Shown: piece by piece, positions 48,960 through 59,879 of the stretch
Numbering within the stretch: position 1 is the first letter of the stretch
Layout: every line of letters begins with the position of its first letter
Origin: Symbiodinium kawagutii
Lineage: Eukaryota > Sar > Dinophyceae > Suessiales > Symbiodiniaceae
Direction of reading: 5' to 3'
Assembly: GCA_009767595.1 (NCBI GenBank)
Contig: VSDK01000749.1
Location: forward strand, 1 to 64,000
DNA: 64,000 bases
Notes under the pieces: model-generated
The model's database searches: none
Seen by the model: only the letters and a program-made list of their open reading frames with translations
Told to the model about the DNA's origin: nothing
Made by a program: the position numbers and the translations under genes

Positions 48960-49173
48960 CACCTTCAACAATCATTTCATCAAGTGAAAGCCAAGTAAAG
49001 CCTTCCACTGCACGAGTCCTGTGACGAGGCAATGCCAGGGCAACCAATGCTGCGCTGGTGCCAGCGGCCATGGCAGGCCTCCGCGCAGTGGCTCTGCTTT
49101 GCCCCCGGTAGGCCTCTGGGCCCCGGGGCATAGCTGGAGCCTCTGCAGCTAGCGGTGCCATGGCGAGCGCCAT
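48960..49173 (-). CDS. Candidate first exon with targeting-type N-terminus
   Basis: An ATG in good context (CCACCATGG) at 49173 starts an Ala/Met/Arg-rich, almost acid-free N-terminus with a hydrophobic stretch (AAGTSAALVALALPRHR), then FTWLSLDEMIVEGG at a GTATCG donor-like site near 48955. The composition fits an organelle or secretory presequence. The next exon is not identified; the coiled-coil ORF to the left is one possibility. Confidence 0.4.
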
Positions 49174-49411
49174 GGTGGCCAAGTGCTTTCAGTTGTTGAT
49201 CGACTGCTCGGACTGTGGAGCTGTTTGGTTCTCAAGTCACTGACCCCCAAAACACGAGACCCGTCTGGAGCGCTCTTTGCTGCTTTGTAAGCAAAAATAG
49301 GGCTTGAGCCCAAGCTGGGGCACATCAGCACATGACCTGCTACATGTCGGGAAATCTCGGGCAACTGCAGCTGTGCTTCTGTGCAGCTGGACTTTTGCTT
49401 TTCAGCTCTCT

Positions 49412-49800
49412 CTATCCTTTGGAGCGCAGGAGCTCTTTCAGCTCTTCAGCCAACCTCCGAGGCCCATAACGGTTAAAGGCCCTCACAGTCAGCAAGGTAC
49501 CCACCTCAAGGGATCGAATCTGCTGCTTCAACACTGCTACCTCAGCAGCATCCAAGGCATGGCCATGCTGCTCGGGTTCTTCCCCCAGCTGGGCGATGGC
49601 TTGCAATGCAAGAGCCCATTCATCCAAAGGGATGCCTTCGCACCTGGGTTTCTCCACACAACTGGTTTCATCATCTCGAGTTTCACCCTCCATCTCTCCG
49701 TGGTCGACTTCCATGACTTTGGTGGCCGCTTTCCAATCAATCAGCTCGTGCTCCCCTTGCAACATCCGTTCGTCCACCAAGTCCTCCACCCCCACGGCGG
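49412..49800 (-). CDS. Last exon of an unrecognised acidic, helical protein
   Basis: The minus-strand frame to the stop at 49412 is acidic and helical (LVDERMLQGEHELIDWKAAT, then LDEWALALQAIAQLGEEPEQ, then AFNRYGPRRLAEELKELLRS). The ORF stays open to 49885 but the right part has poorer coding character, so the exon probably starts near 49790. No domain is recognised. It lies upstream of the targeting-type exon at 49173 and looks like the 3' end of a separate gene. Confidence 0.5.
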
Positions 49801-50318
49801 TCACAGAACACATGCCTCTCCAATTCGGTTGAGGAGCTCTGACCTGGCGGTTCACCCCGACGGCGCCCTGAGTGTTGTAACACATTGGTCGATTTTTGGA
49901 GGATCATTTGATGAAGTGATCGAAAGTTTGCTGGCAATTCTGATAGGTTTTTTTTGTTCTCATGGCCCAAGGCGAGTGACAACACTTCGGTTGTTCTATT
50001 GTACTTCCGCACTGCTGATGTAGAACCCTGTGGACAAACCACGGTTCAACAGCATTATGATAGGTTGCTTTTCTAGATTTGATGACCTTGGATTAGCCAG
50101 CGGATGTGTGGTGGTAACCTGTGCGTGTCCAGAACTAGCTGCAAATTACAACCCATGTGTGATTGGTTCAGTTTGTCACGCAGGAACCTTTCAGCCATCC
50201 TGCCTGTGCAATGAACTTGGCCCCTGCCGTTGGAACGCCAAGTAGCCCTCGATCATACTCCTCCTGGCAGCGGGTCCGTGTATATTGATCTCAGACCAAT
50301 CCTACATAGTTTTCACTC

Positions 50319-52754
50319 TCACTGCAATCCAAAATGGCAGATACCCAAATCGCATGTGTCCTGTGCAGCTTCCGAAAAGAAGACCTCAAACAGTTCATCC
50401 TTTTTCGCTCGAATCTTCTCCACCCTCTCCACACCATCTCTCGCTACTATACGTCCACCTGCGGCCGCTTGACCGCTCGGTGGGGAACCCTTCTCGGTCT
50501 CAGCAGCTTCTCGAGTGCGAAAGTCCGAAGCCCAGAAGTGAAACGTCACCAGACCACCCTGACCCTCTGCATTGTTGGCATGACCTTCTGCGCACCCAAA
50601 CTGCTGATCAATGTCCAACAAGGCGTAACGCAGAACTGGCCGAGCATCCGGCACTGCAGCGTCCGTGGTCGAATGTGACAAGAACGCATCAAACAAGTTC
50701 TGATTATCGGTGTAGGGGTTGACATAAATCTGTCTCAAGAAGAGATTGAAAAAAATCAAGGTCCGGTAGGAAGCACGCACATAGAAGAGCCCATTATTCA
50801 AGCACCTCGCGTCCCAGTGCTCCGTCACAAGAATCTCTACCCCTTGGTAATCCAATGGGCTTTCCTCTGTTGTGGAGGTCACATTTACCTCCATGTATTG
50901 CCTGCAGGGGCATTTTGCAGAGTGCAGCTTACACAAACTAAAGAAACCTGGCATATCAATCGAACACTTCGTCTGTACTTTGCAAAAACCATGAACCCGG
51001 TCTGTCTCCATTGTTTCAGCCCACACACAATGACTTTGGCCGGTGCCTTGGGTCGCAAATCTTGGAGAGAGTGCACAGGTCGGAAGAGTTCTGAAATAAG
51101 AACGAGCCAAAGCGCACCTCGTTTTCTGAATGAATTGGCCTCTGAGCTGATCCAAATGTCGCTATATGTCGTGAAGCAAGCACAAACATTACACGAAATG
51201 GCAAAACTAGTTGAGGAAGGCATCATAGGAGGACCCAACTTTTACCGCAAAAACGAGGCCTGCATCAAGCCGAAGCACCCGAGAACTGCGCGGTAGCACT
51301 TCTTTCGGATTCTCGCGTGTAGCCTTGAGAGCCGGGGATGGGTCCTGGCAGAGAGCGTCTAAAATTGCATATGCTGCAGCAAGTTGGCTTCTTCCTATTC
51401 CAAGCATCTGATATTTCAAGATGAGCTGGATCTGAATCATCATACATCTTTGGACTTGAAGCTTGCTGTGCCTAAACCATTCTAGACTCTAGTTCTAACC
51501 TGCGAATGGGCTGCCCGGCAGCTGGGCGCCTGAAGGATGAAGGTATCGAAGTCAATCCAGACAGTATCCACTGCAGCACTCAGAAGGATGGGCAAGAAGG
51601 CGTGCTTGATGAAAATGACATGCCCTCGAGAGTACGTTCTCTCTCACTACTGGCCACCATCCAAAAAAAGAAAATAAGGCAACGTATGACTTGCAAACAC
51701 GAAAACACATAAAATGAAACTGCCAGGGTCCTTCTGTGGCCGATATGCATAGCACGCGTTCAGATCTGCTTCCACCTGAGTCGGTTTGGCTCAAGGCTGT
51801 GATTGGATCCTGCTTACAATATCGTCCAAGACATGTATTGCCATTGCTCACACTGTTTGCTATTGCAATCTTGCAGCTTGTCTTCATGTCCTGCACCACC
51901 TGGGGAAGGTGCTGGCACAGCGACTCTGGACTGAAAGCAAAGCACTTGATTCAAAAACGCTAAAGAAGGTCCAAGAGCAAAAAAAGCTTCTCCGTAGACG
52001 CAAATATCAACACGCGCACACACAACAACAAAAAAACTGCTCAGGTGGCATCCCCAACAGCTGGGTCGATCTAGCTTACTACGTTGGATCTTCTTGCAGC
52101 GTGCTGTGGAGCCGAGCTCCGCAACTGTCCGGAACTTGCCAGAACCTTCCGCAACCGAAAGGTCTGCCAAGCGAAGCTTCCGGAACCTTTGCCTGCCTCC
52201 CGGACCCTGGGAACTGCTCTAGGAACCTTCCGGTGCACCAAAACCTTCCGGAACTTTTGAGAACCTGGACTTGGCACATGCACCAGAAGACCCCACTACC
52301 CACACCTGCAAGCATCGCTCCAAGGCAATGGAATCCATGCAAGCCATGACCAATGCAGAAAGCCCAACTTTCAGAGCACGTCGTACAAATCCTGCCAGCA
52401 TTTGCTTGGAGGCTGCAACAGAAAGTCTTCAACCAATGAAATGAGAATAATGAAACCTACTGCATGATTCCTAGACCATTAGAGGATACTTTATGGACCC
52501 CATTCCTTCTCTAAAACCTCGCAAAAACACACAGCCAGTGCAAGTTGAGCGTGGATCGTGTTTGGTTGATAGTTTGCATGTGCCACCCGCAGCCGAAATC
52601 CTCGGATGTAGTTTGCAAAAGGCTCGCCGCCAACTGCAGTGATGTAGACCATGGTCTCTGGATCCTGTTGAATTTCTTTGATATTTCTCAGAAAGGAAGC
52701 AATTTCTCCAGTAGCAGGGTGTTGATGGCCTTCCGCAGCTTGCAAATGCTTCAC
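50319..52754 (-). CDS. Unrecognised multi-exon gene
   Basis: Exon 52754-52518 (VKHLQAAEGHQHPATGEIAS, then TMVYITAVGGEPFANYIRGF) lies between CCAAG and a GTTTTA donor. About 51400-51246 (SQLAAAYAILDALCQDPSPA, then PRSSRVLRLDAGLVFA) ends at GTAAAA and joins in phase to about 51115-51060 (VRFGSFLFQNSSDLC). About 51000-50319 is one long frame (YQGVEILVTEHWDARCLNNG, RTLIFFNLFLRQIYVNPYTD, VEKIRAKKDELFEVFFSEAA) ending in a stop. The mix of beta-like and aromatic segments gives no family I know. The long last exon and clean phases support a real gene; the 5' end is not found. Confidence 0.58.
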
Positions 52755-53317
52755 CTTGGGAACAATCAAAACAGATTGCATAAAAGTCAGAAACAAGTTG
52801 TGCCAGCAATAGGAAATGATGCTACTCATCTACTCTTGCTTTAGCCATGAAATGTATGGACAGCATGTGACCAAACATCTCACAGGTTGTAACATTAGAG
52901 TTGTCTGAGATATCATGCAGCATGTGGGCCACTCCTCAGCATACCAGTTGGGGGTTTTCCACGGCCTGGCCTGCCCCAAACTGGCAAAAGATCAAATTTA
53001 TACAAAACATCCTGGCAAACTGTGGTGCTCCATCTTGGATGGCATGGCCCTGGTTGTTGGATACTTGGGATCAGCACCCCCCAGTCAAACAACGACCATC
53101 ACCAACCCTGACACTTCAATCATGATTACCGCATCACATGACACTTCAGCAATGACACCCTGAGGACCGGGTCCAGGCGAAGTCGATCAAAGTCGTGAGG
53201 ATCTTGCGGCAGCTGCAGCAATGAGTCAGGAGACCACCTTGGTGGAATGCGGAAAGTTCGGTGCGCAAAGGCACTCCTAGACACCATGGGGAAGCTGTTG
53301 ACTGCTGCGTTTTGAAG

Positions 53318-54603
53318 TCAGGACGTGCAAAGCTTCGGAATCTGAGGGTCCAACACCAAATCAAAGGATCGCAAAGCGAAGTTGCCCAGTTTGGCCAGGC
53401 TGTGGAACAAAGCCCAGGTGGTTGCACCCATTAGTGCTTCCTCAAGAGGCAACATCAGGGGAGGGTGCCAAAGGTCACCCCATGATTGTCTAAGTTCACA
53501 ATACCATCCTAGTGCCACCCCGGCTGACAGCGCATCCTGGGCCCCACAGTTATCATAGAAACAGCTGAGTCGCCGTTGGATGGGAACGCAGAATCCATCG
53601 AGCCAAATTACTGAAGCGTTCGAAGAGGGAAGGATTCGACATCAACGCCAGCATGGCAGAGGCACTGGCAAAGGCTGCAGCACCCGCAGGACATGCTTGG
53701 ACAAAGATTGTGGAGAATTCGCGAGGGTCCTTCCTAGGTTGCCGCAAGGCAATGAAAAATCTTTTCAAAGTGTGGCCAATGTCCATGTAGACAACGCCAG
53801 ACTTTGAATGTGTGTTTCATCCTATCCTGCCATGGATACACGGATACAGGCATGCTTTCTCCTGAGCCACCAAGTTGCATGGTCGCAGAGACCACTGGAT
53901 CCAAACCTCGTAGAAATTTCAGGCCTTCAATATCTCGGCCAGACGCATAGGGAGTGTGCCGACGCAACAATTCCAGAATGTGTTCGGCCTTGTAGCCTGA
54001 AACCGAAGCTCCAGCACATGCCAATTGCTGTGAACTTGGATATTTCACACCCCTGATCTTTGGCAGATAGATGTGAAGCAGCGAAAAAGTCCCCCACTCA
54101 GAAGCAGCAGTCACGTGTAGATTGGCCAAGTCTAAAACGACGGACAAATCTCGTGACATAAGTTCCAGAAAAGACTGCCGACCCAAATCGGATAGAAACT
54201 GATCATAGGGAGACTGTAGCGGAGAGTTGGACAGCTCATCCTTGGCAATAAAGGCCATGCAAGTGGCAAAGATTGAGGCAGTGACTGCACCAAACGGACA
54301 CTCATTCAGCGCAATTGGGAAACGCAACAAGATCACTGCAGCAGACTCCAGGAGTTCCATCTGCAGGCCTCTGATCCGTGTCACATCTCCCTGGCGCAGT
54401 CTCAACGTCCTCTCGTCCAAGACCTGTTTCACCAGGTCTCCAAATCGCTGCCGCAGGGTCGCCCAGTTCACCACTGGATTGGGAATCCCCCGGCGACACT
54501 CGTAGTCATCGATCTCTACGGTTGGAAGCCAAGGTGGGGTGCCCGAGCGAACGATTCCGCCGCACAAGGCACCCAAAATCAATCTGAAAACCCTGAATGG
54601 CAT
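53318..54603 (-). CDS. Unrecognised protein with hydrophobic N-terminus
   Basis: From ATG 54603 the frame runs about 270 codons: a hydrophobic start (FRLILGALCGGIVRSG), then a long helical region (LRQRFGDLVKQVLDERTLRL, LMSRDLSVVLDLANLHVTAA, IEGLKFLRGLDPVVSATMQL). Near 53850-53790 coding shifts to another frame (YMDIGHTLKRFFIALRQPRK, then PAGAAAFASASAMLALMSNP), which a short intron would explain. A third frame, 53528-53318 (LGWYCELRQSWGDLWHPPLM, then ATTWALFHSLAKLGNFALRS), follows. All three have coherent, Leu/Ala-rich composition. The N-terminus may be a signal or anchor. No family was recognised. Confidence 0.55.
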
Positions 54604-54619
54604 CACGGATGCCACACCA

Positions 54620-55200
54620 AAGCAGTTGCATCACAGCTGGATTTGTCGAGATTGTCAGCGCTATCTCATGGCACTAGAGGACAGGGCATTTGACATACGC
54701 GTTGTGGAATACTCTTGTTTTCTGCTTGCAGGCTTGATCTCACGTCGGAGTTCAAGCTACCAGTTGCCATGGGAAGCGTATGATGCAAGTTGGGTGTGGC
54801 TTTGCTGTTGTCATTTGGACGCTTAGATCCAGAAATCAGCTGTGGCCCAAGAGAAAACAAATGTTCCACATGTGCCCAGCCCTAGCCTCCTGGAAGGCAG
54901 CAGGATACCTTTTTCGCTCGCAGCTAAGAAAGCTCTAGAAAACTGATTGACCTGATTGCCTATTGCAAAAGATAATGGCATTCGGCGTTCTCACTGATCG
55001 CTGGCACATTTACTTCTTCTTTTTCACCCTTAGATGTCACAGCACAGGATGACCGGTGACTGGTTCAAGACAAGATGGAAACAATCTGAGCAACAGCCTT
55101 GAAATCAGCACGGCAGCTGAGCAGGGCGCAGTTCCATTGAAAATGTTCCCCCCGGCTTGCCATCAAAGCTCACAAAGCCTCACTGATCACAGTTAGCAAC
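54620..55200. other. No recognisable gene
   Basis: About 580 bases between two minus-strand genes; only short frames without coding character. Confidence 0.6.
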
Positions 55201-55217
55201 TTTTCAAAATCATTGAC

Positions 55218-57031
55218 CTGCAGCCAAACAGCGAGTCTGCAACCATGACACCATAAATCAAATTGTCTCCGATTTCCTGCATATCCCCATCGAAGATCAG
55301 CTTGCCATCTGTGAAGCGAATTCGTCTCCCTGTGAATATGGCTGGAAACGACTTTTCCTTAGCACCCGCAGGTGGAAACATCGGCTGCAAGGAACAGTTG
55401 GCTTCTCGCAAACTTGATCAACTCAATTGATGCAGGCATCTAAGTAGTCCTGAGATTCAGCCCTCAAGTAGGCCAAAAACTCCTGCAAGCCAAGCAACTG
55501 ATCCAGCAAAATCTGTGAGCATCTTCAAGTAGAACCCATTCCAAAACAAAAACACAATATTTCCAAGGAGGTTTGTTGGTTCGTTTCCCAACAGGTTTAA
55601 TCACCAGAGCTGATACCCTAGAAATCTCACCCAACCAAACAGTAGGGAAGTGTCGAATTGGAGCCATCCACACTTCGAGGCCGTCCTCCTTAGTCATGCC
55701 CTTGGAGCTGTCTGCGCAGTTTTCCGCAAACTCATCAGCCGTGGGGAAGTTCTCCACGCCAGCAGTCTACAGGGCAAATATGAAGGGGGAGCAGAAACAA
55801 CAAAACCTGCCTGCATAAAAGCCACAGTTATGCTGTTACAGGGGAATACGAAAAGAAAGCACATTCATTCAAAATTCCATTTCTCTGTCGTATTTGTTCC
55901 TGTTGCACGAGGCCTGCGAAAACCACAGCTGGAGCATGGGGAGTGTCAAGTACTGACAGTCTTCCTCCGATGGCATTGGGTTGTCGAAGTCTCTCCATTT
56001 CGCATTGAACTTGTGGAAAGTGTATGCTGCCATATCCTTGGCGGTGCTACATCGCGGACAGCGGTCACTTCATTTTGGAAACTCAATATCCAGGAAACTT
56101 GAGCACCCCCAAGCGTTCTTTCCTTCTCTCCCCAGTTTTGGTAAAGTCCTGTCGATTCTTTGGAGGTGTTTTAATGTGTTTTTGGCATTTGCAGCGTCAC
56201 TAGCTGTCATCACCCACGTGAAACAGAGTTAGTTTGTTGACGGGTTTCGAATTGTGGCTCACCACATGATACTGGTGCACTTAGAGAAGTACTATGATTA
56301 GAACAGTTGTATATTATAGCAGTGGTGGTCGTAGAAGTCTTCCCCGTAGCAATAATGATAAGGACAAAATAGTCCTTGTTTGGTCTGCTTCCAAACCAGC
56401 AAATCCAAATCAGCACCAAATCACCCAATGTCGGAAGAGACCAGGAAAAAATATTACTGCAATGCGCCTGTGCAAACTGAGAATCGTTGTCCTTCTGCTC
56501 CCCTGACTCAAACGCGATTGGGTAATCCTGTTGGAGGGTGACCACATCATCAAGATCACCTCTCTTGGAGAAGATATTGGCTTCGGTGTCACTAGTGGCC
56601 TCGAACTTGAGATCCACAGCTTCCCCACGGAACAAAGCCGGATGCTGGAAAGTACCAATGAATTTGTCTCCTGCCACAATGTGCTTCAAATGCCATGCTG
56701 GTCGGAGTTTCTTCTGGTCCAGCTCTTCTGCCTTCTTGTCAAGGCCCAGTTTCTTCAAGTAAGCTTTTTTTCGATCATCAGTGGAGCCAAACCCCCCGGC
56801 CTCTTGCCGCTTGACTAGCCGAAGCTGTTGCCCCATCCAGGTTTGAAGTTCTTTGTTTACGGTGGGGTCTCGTCGCAAAATGGGGTTATAGGCATCGCGG
56901 ACCACGAGGTTTCTCTCGCGCGGGGAGGCTCTGCCAACAAAAGTTACAAGCTGAAGGTGGTACATGGCGAAAGCCGCGCATGCAGCACATCTCAAGACGT
57001 GACTTGCACGTATCCGGGCACCGGCCACCAT
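55218..57031 (-). CDS. Plastid-type targeted protein of unknown function, four exons
   Basis: Exon 1 (57031-56492, ATG at 57031) opens with a hydrophobic segment (VLRCAACAAFAMYHLQLVTF) followed at once by FVGR and basic residues: a signal peptide plus a transit-like region with a FVAP-type motif, as in peridinin-plastid proteins. The mature part has KLGLDKKAEELDQKKLRPAW. Exon 2 (56036-55914, DMAAYTFHKFNAKWRDFDNP) joins through a GA-AG intron, exon 3 (55766-55631, NFPTADEFAENCADSSKGMT) through a GC-AG intron and exon 4 (55404-55218, GRRIRFTDGKLIFDGDMQEI) through a GT-AG intron, all with phase kept. At least one more exon follows, after a GT donor. I do not recognise the family; the targeting reading is inference from the N-terminus. 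Confidence 0.75.
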
Positions 57032-57125
57032 CTTCACCCACAATGCCGCCCCTAGGTGCTAAGCATGACATCTATTTTTGAGCCTCTGCAACAAGCAAGT
57101 TGCGCTAGATTGGCCACTACTGAAT

Positions 57126-57440
57126 TTATATATCCATCACATCTCCAAAATATACCAGGTCCAGCCAACTCTCATCAATGGCAGTTTGTTTTATGTTCTT
57201 TTTAACTTTGGGGGTTAGTGACATCAAGGCAAAATGAGATGGTTGGAGAAAAGGCAACGAAGGCATCGCACGTGCAAATCTTGACACTGCAGCATCAATC
57301 ATCATATTTTTGAAACCTGTCCTGCATGTACCGTGAAATTGCCGTGCCGTTCCTGTTAAGTCGGTAGTGTTCATGAATGCATCTGAACCAAGGCGTTGAA
57401 ACTGCGACTCCTTATTTTCAAAAGTTGAGGCCAATGCCAT
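57126..57440 (-). CDS. Orphan ORF of unknown origin
   Basis: A frame with protein-like composition (ASTFENKESQFQRLGSDAFM, then FKNMMIDAAVSRFARAMPSL, then NIKQTAIDESWLDLVYFGDV) runs to a stop at 57126. The open frame extends to 57569 but the right part is weaker. It lies between the plastid-type gene and LINE remains and could be a fragment of a transposon protein. No motif is recognised. Confidence 0.35.
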   Translation of the reverse strand: MALASTFENKESQFQRLGSDAFMNTTDLTGTARQFHGTCRTGFKNMMIDAAVSRFARAMPSLPFLQPSHFALMSLTPKVKKNIKQTAIDESWLDLVYFGDVMDI

Positions 57441-57839
57441 TCCCCGCACCTGATAGCCTGACTTTTCAACGGAACAATGGGGCCTTGACTCCTTCCTGAT
57501 GATCTGATGGACGTACGTCATGATCATCATCCAAAAAATGGTCAGTTCATGGGGCATTTGCATCCACACGAATCATTGCATTCCCAGACTTCCAGCTGCT
57601 GTGTTGGGTGACGACTGAATGGCGTTCCATGTCATGTGCTTTTCGAATCGTTGAACAAATGTGGCTCTGACTTGGGGTATATGAGCGAGCCAAGTCCGCC
57701 CGCACGGAAGGTGCTGGGGGGTTTGCTTTCGTCCGTTCGCATTACCCGCTAGTAGCAGGTCGCTAGTAAGGTTTACCTTGGGGGGGTGCTCGTCTAGAAT
57801 ACCCTGTTTTTTTTCCAAAACGGTCAAAAATCGCATTCA

Positions 57840-58480
57840 GTGCCCAACATGAGCACCTGAAGGGCTCAATGTGTTTCAACATGGGCTCAATGCTCAACTT
57901 TGCCCAAGATACGCCCAAGATAAACACCAAGTAGACCCAAAATACTCCAAGATGGACCCAATCCTGCCAAGATGTGTCGCAAAACAGGCTTGTGAGGGGC
58001 TTGAGGGGCTCTGAAGTCAATATCTGAAACAAGACCTGTTTAGATTTCCAATTCGCAGCTGCTAGCCGCAACGGGGCACCTTCTAACTCCAACTTATGCT
58101 GAAGATAGGTTTGGGATTTTTGTGGCGATAAAATCCCATGTTATTTTACGTATTTCGCCCATCGGTTGAAATCTTGAAAGTTGGTAAAAATTAGGCCCGA
58201 AATTGCTGAAGATAAGCCCCGCTAAACATTGACCCCATTTTGGCCCAACATGTCTTCAGATGGACCCCAGATGGCTCCGATCGAGTCCTGACATTCGCTG
58301 AGATGGGTACCATCTTAGCCTCACCTACCCTAAGATGCACCGGAAAATTGGTTTGCAAGGGACATGAGGGGCGTGAAGCCGATATCTGGAACGGAACCCC
58401 TTCCAATATCGCCGTCATAATGTGTCTGCAAGAAGGCCTTGAAATTCACCAACATGCTCCGCAAGTGCGTTTTTCGTGCT
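57840..58480. repeat. Diverged tandem duplication, period about 360 bases
   Basis: The sequence around 57970-58035 (GATGTGTCGCAAAACAGGC...) recurs in diverged form around 58333-58395 (GATGCACCGGAAAATTGGT...), with matching words GAGGGGC and ATATCTG at like spacing. It borders the LINE remains and may be part of an old element tail. Confidence 0.5.
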
Positions 58481-58579
58481 GAAATACCATGTTCTTGCTG
58501 AAGATAGGGCCCATCAGATTGCGCCTAGGACAGGTAGGCACAACATGCCCAAGAGAGGTCCTTTCATTTTGGGTCAGCT

Positions 58580-59870
58580 ATCTGTTATCTAGGCAACTTC
58601 CAAACCATGTAGCAGTTTTGATGTTCTCATAGCCGTGACCACTTGGGTTTTCCATTTGATTGACGTGGTAGCTTTATCCCAAAATAGTTTGAATCGCCAA
58701 CATGCAGCAATGCAATCCTTTATCTTGTTGAATTTTTGGCCTCTATTATCAAAGGAATCTATCAAAAAGGGTCCGAAAATACACTGCTGATTTCCTCCTT
58801 GGGACAAATGCCCCCTGTGCCTGTACTGCCTGTGCAAAAACGCGCAGAATTTCGTCGCTGGTTGGCGGTCAGTTCGACGCATTTGTCATATTCAAGATTA
58901 AACGCCAGAATATTTCGAATGATGCTCGATGGCATGTAGAAAAGTGTTGATGCAATGTGTGTTGGCTCGGAAAATCAAGGCATCGTCAGCATACAAAAAT
59001 TTCCTGAAGTAGACACTATCTAGCGGTTCCAGTTGTCTGGGCGCATCGATTTTTTCCCTTACATCCGCAAAAAAGGCCCCATGACCAAGGCAAACAGAGC
59101 AGGAGAAAGTGAGATCCTTGCCGAATTCCTGAGCAATTTCCACCTTGATTTTCCCATGCGAATTTTGAATTGGGGATCAGCTTGGAAATTTTGGATCAGA
59201 TGACATAGTTCTTGAGGTACCTTCAGGCGATACAATGTTTCCATGACTTTATCTTGGGTGTCTCGGCCGAACACCTTTTCCCAGCCTCCTACATGAGTGC
59301 ACATCTGGCATTTGATTTTCCGGCGATGTCCTGGAGCCGCCTGGCCAGGAATATGGCTTCGGCTGTGCTTTTGTGTGACCTAAAACCGTACTGTGTGGAA
59401 CAGACCCACGCGTCAAACCCGGAAGGTTTTGTAAGAGCTGTTTACCTAAGAAATGGGTCAAATACTGACGACGACCGCGTTCATATGGTATTGTTTCACT
59501 TCCTTCTGTCTAAAATAAGTGTCGGCAAATTTAAGAAAAAAAAATCCAATTGTTTTGGTGTTGGAACACGGTCTACGCTTGATGTTTTGTTGCATTTGGC
59601 CTTTTTTGGGCAGCGTTCAACTCATCCATCACGAAGGGATCGTCAAACACGATGTACCTGCCATCGTGCAAAAAATGTTGAGTTTTTGGGAGCGCCACCG
59701 GCCTTTTCGCTGGACAGCATTTCCATTCGTTTGGCGCCAAGTAGACTGCAGTTTCCTGAAGGTAATCATTGCACCGAACATGGTTGCCAGCGGAATCTTT
59801 GAACTTAGTAAAATTCGGCGCGAATTTGATTTCAGACCACCCCATGAAACCATTTTGATTAATCATTTCT
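58580..59870 (-). mobile_element. Dead non-LTR (LINE) retrotransposon, reverse transcriptase region
   Basis: Pieces of a LINE reverse transcriptase follow one another on the minus strand but in shifting frames with stops: about 59860-59600, about 59392-59300 (QYGFRSHKSTAEAIFLARRL), about 59290-59065 (DKVMETLYRLKVPQELCHLI, then PQFKIRMGKSRW), about 59025-58900 (FLYADDALIFRANTHCINTF with the catalytic YADD) and about 58710-58590 (WKTQVVTAMRTSKLLHGLE, the typical LINE thumb end). The order and the YADD box identify the family type, but several frameshifts mean no active enzyme. Endonuclease sequence should lie at 60-62 kb; I could not recognise it there. Confidence 0.82.
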
Positions 59871-59879
59871 TACCCGTTC

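Noticed and set aside
51785..51795. TTTGGCTCAAG, the last 11 bases of the spliced leader, on the plus strand
   Set aside because: Eleven bases are too few, and it lies opposite to the genes; no leader sequence precedes it.
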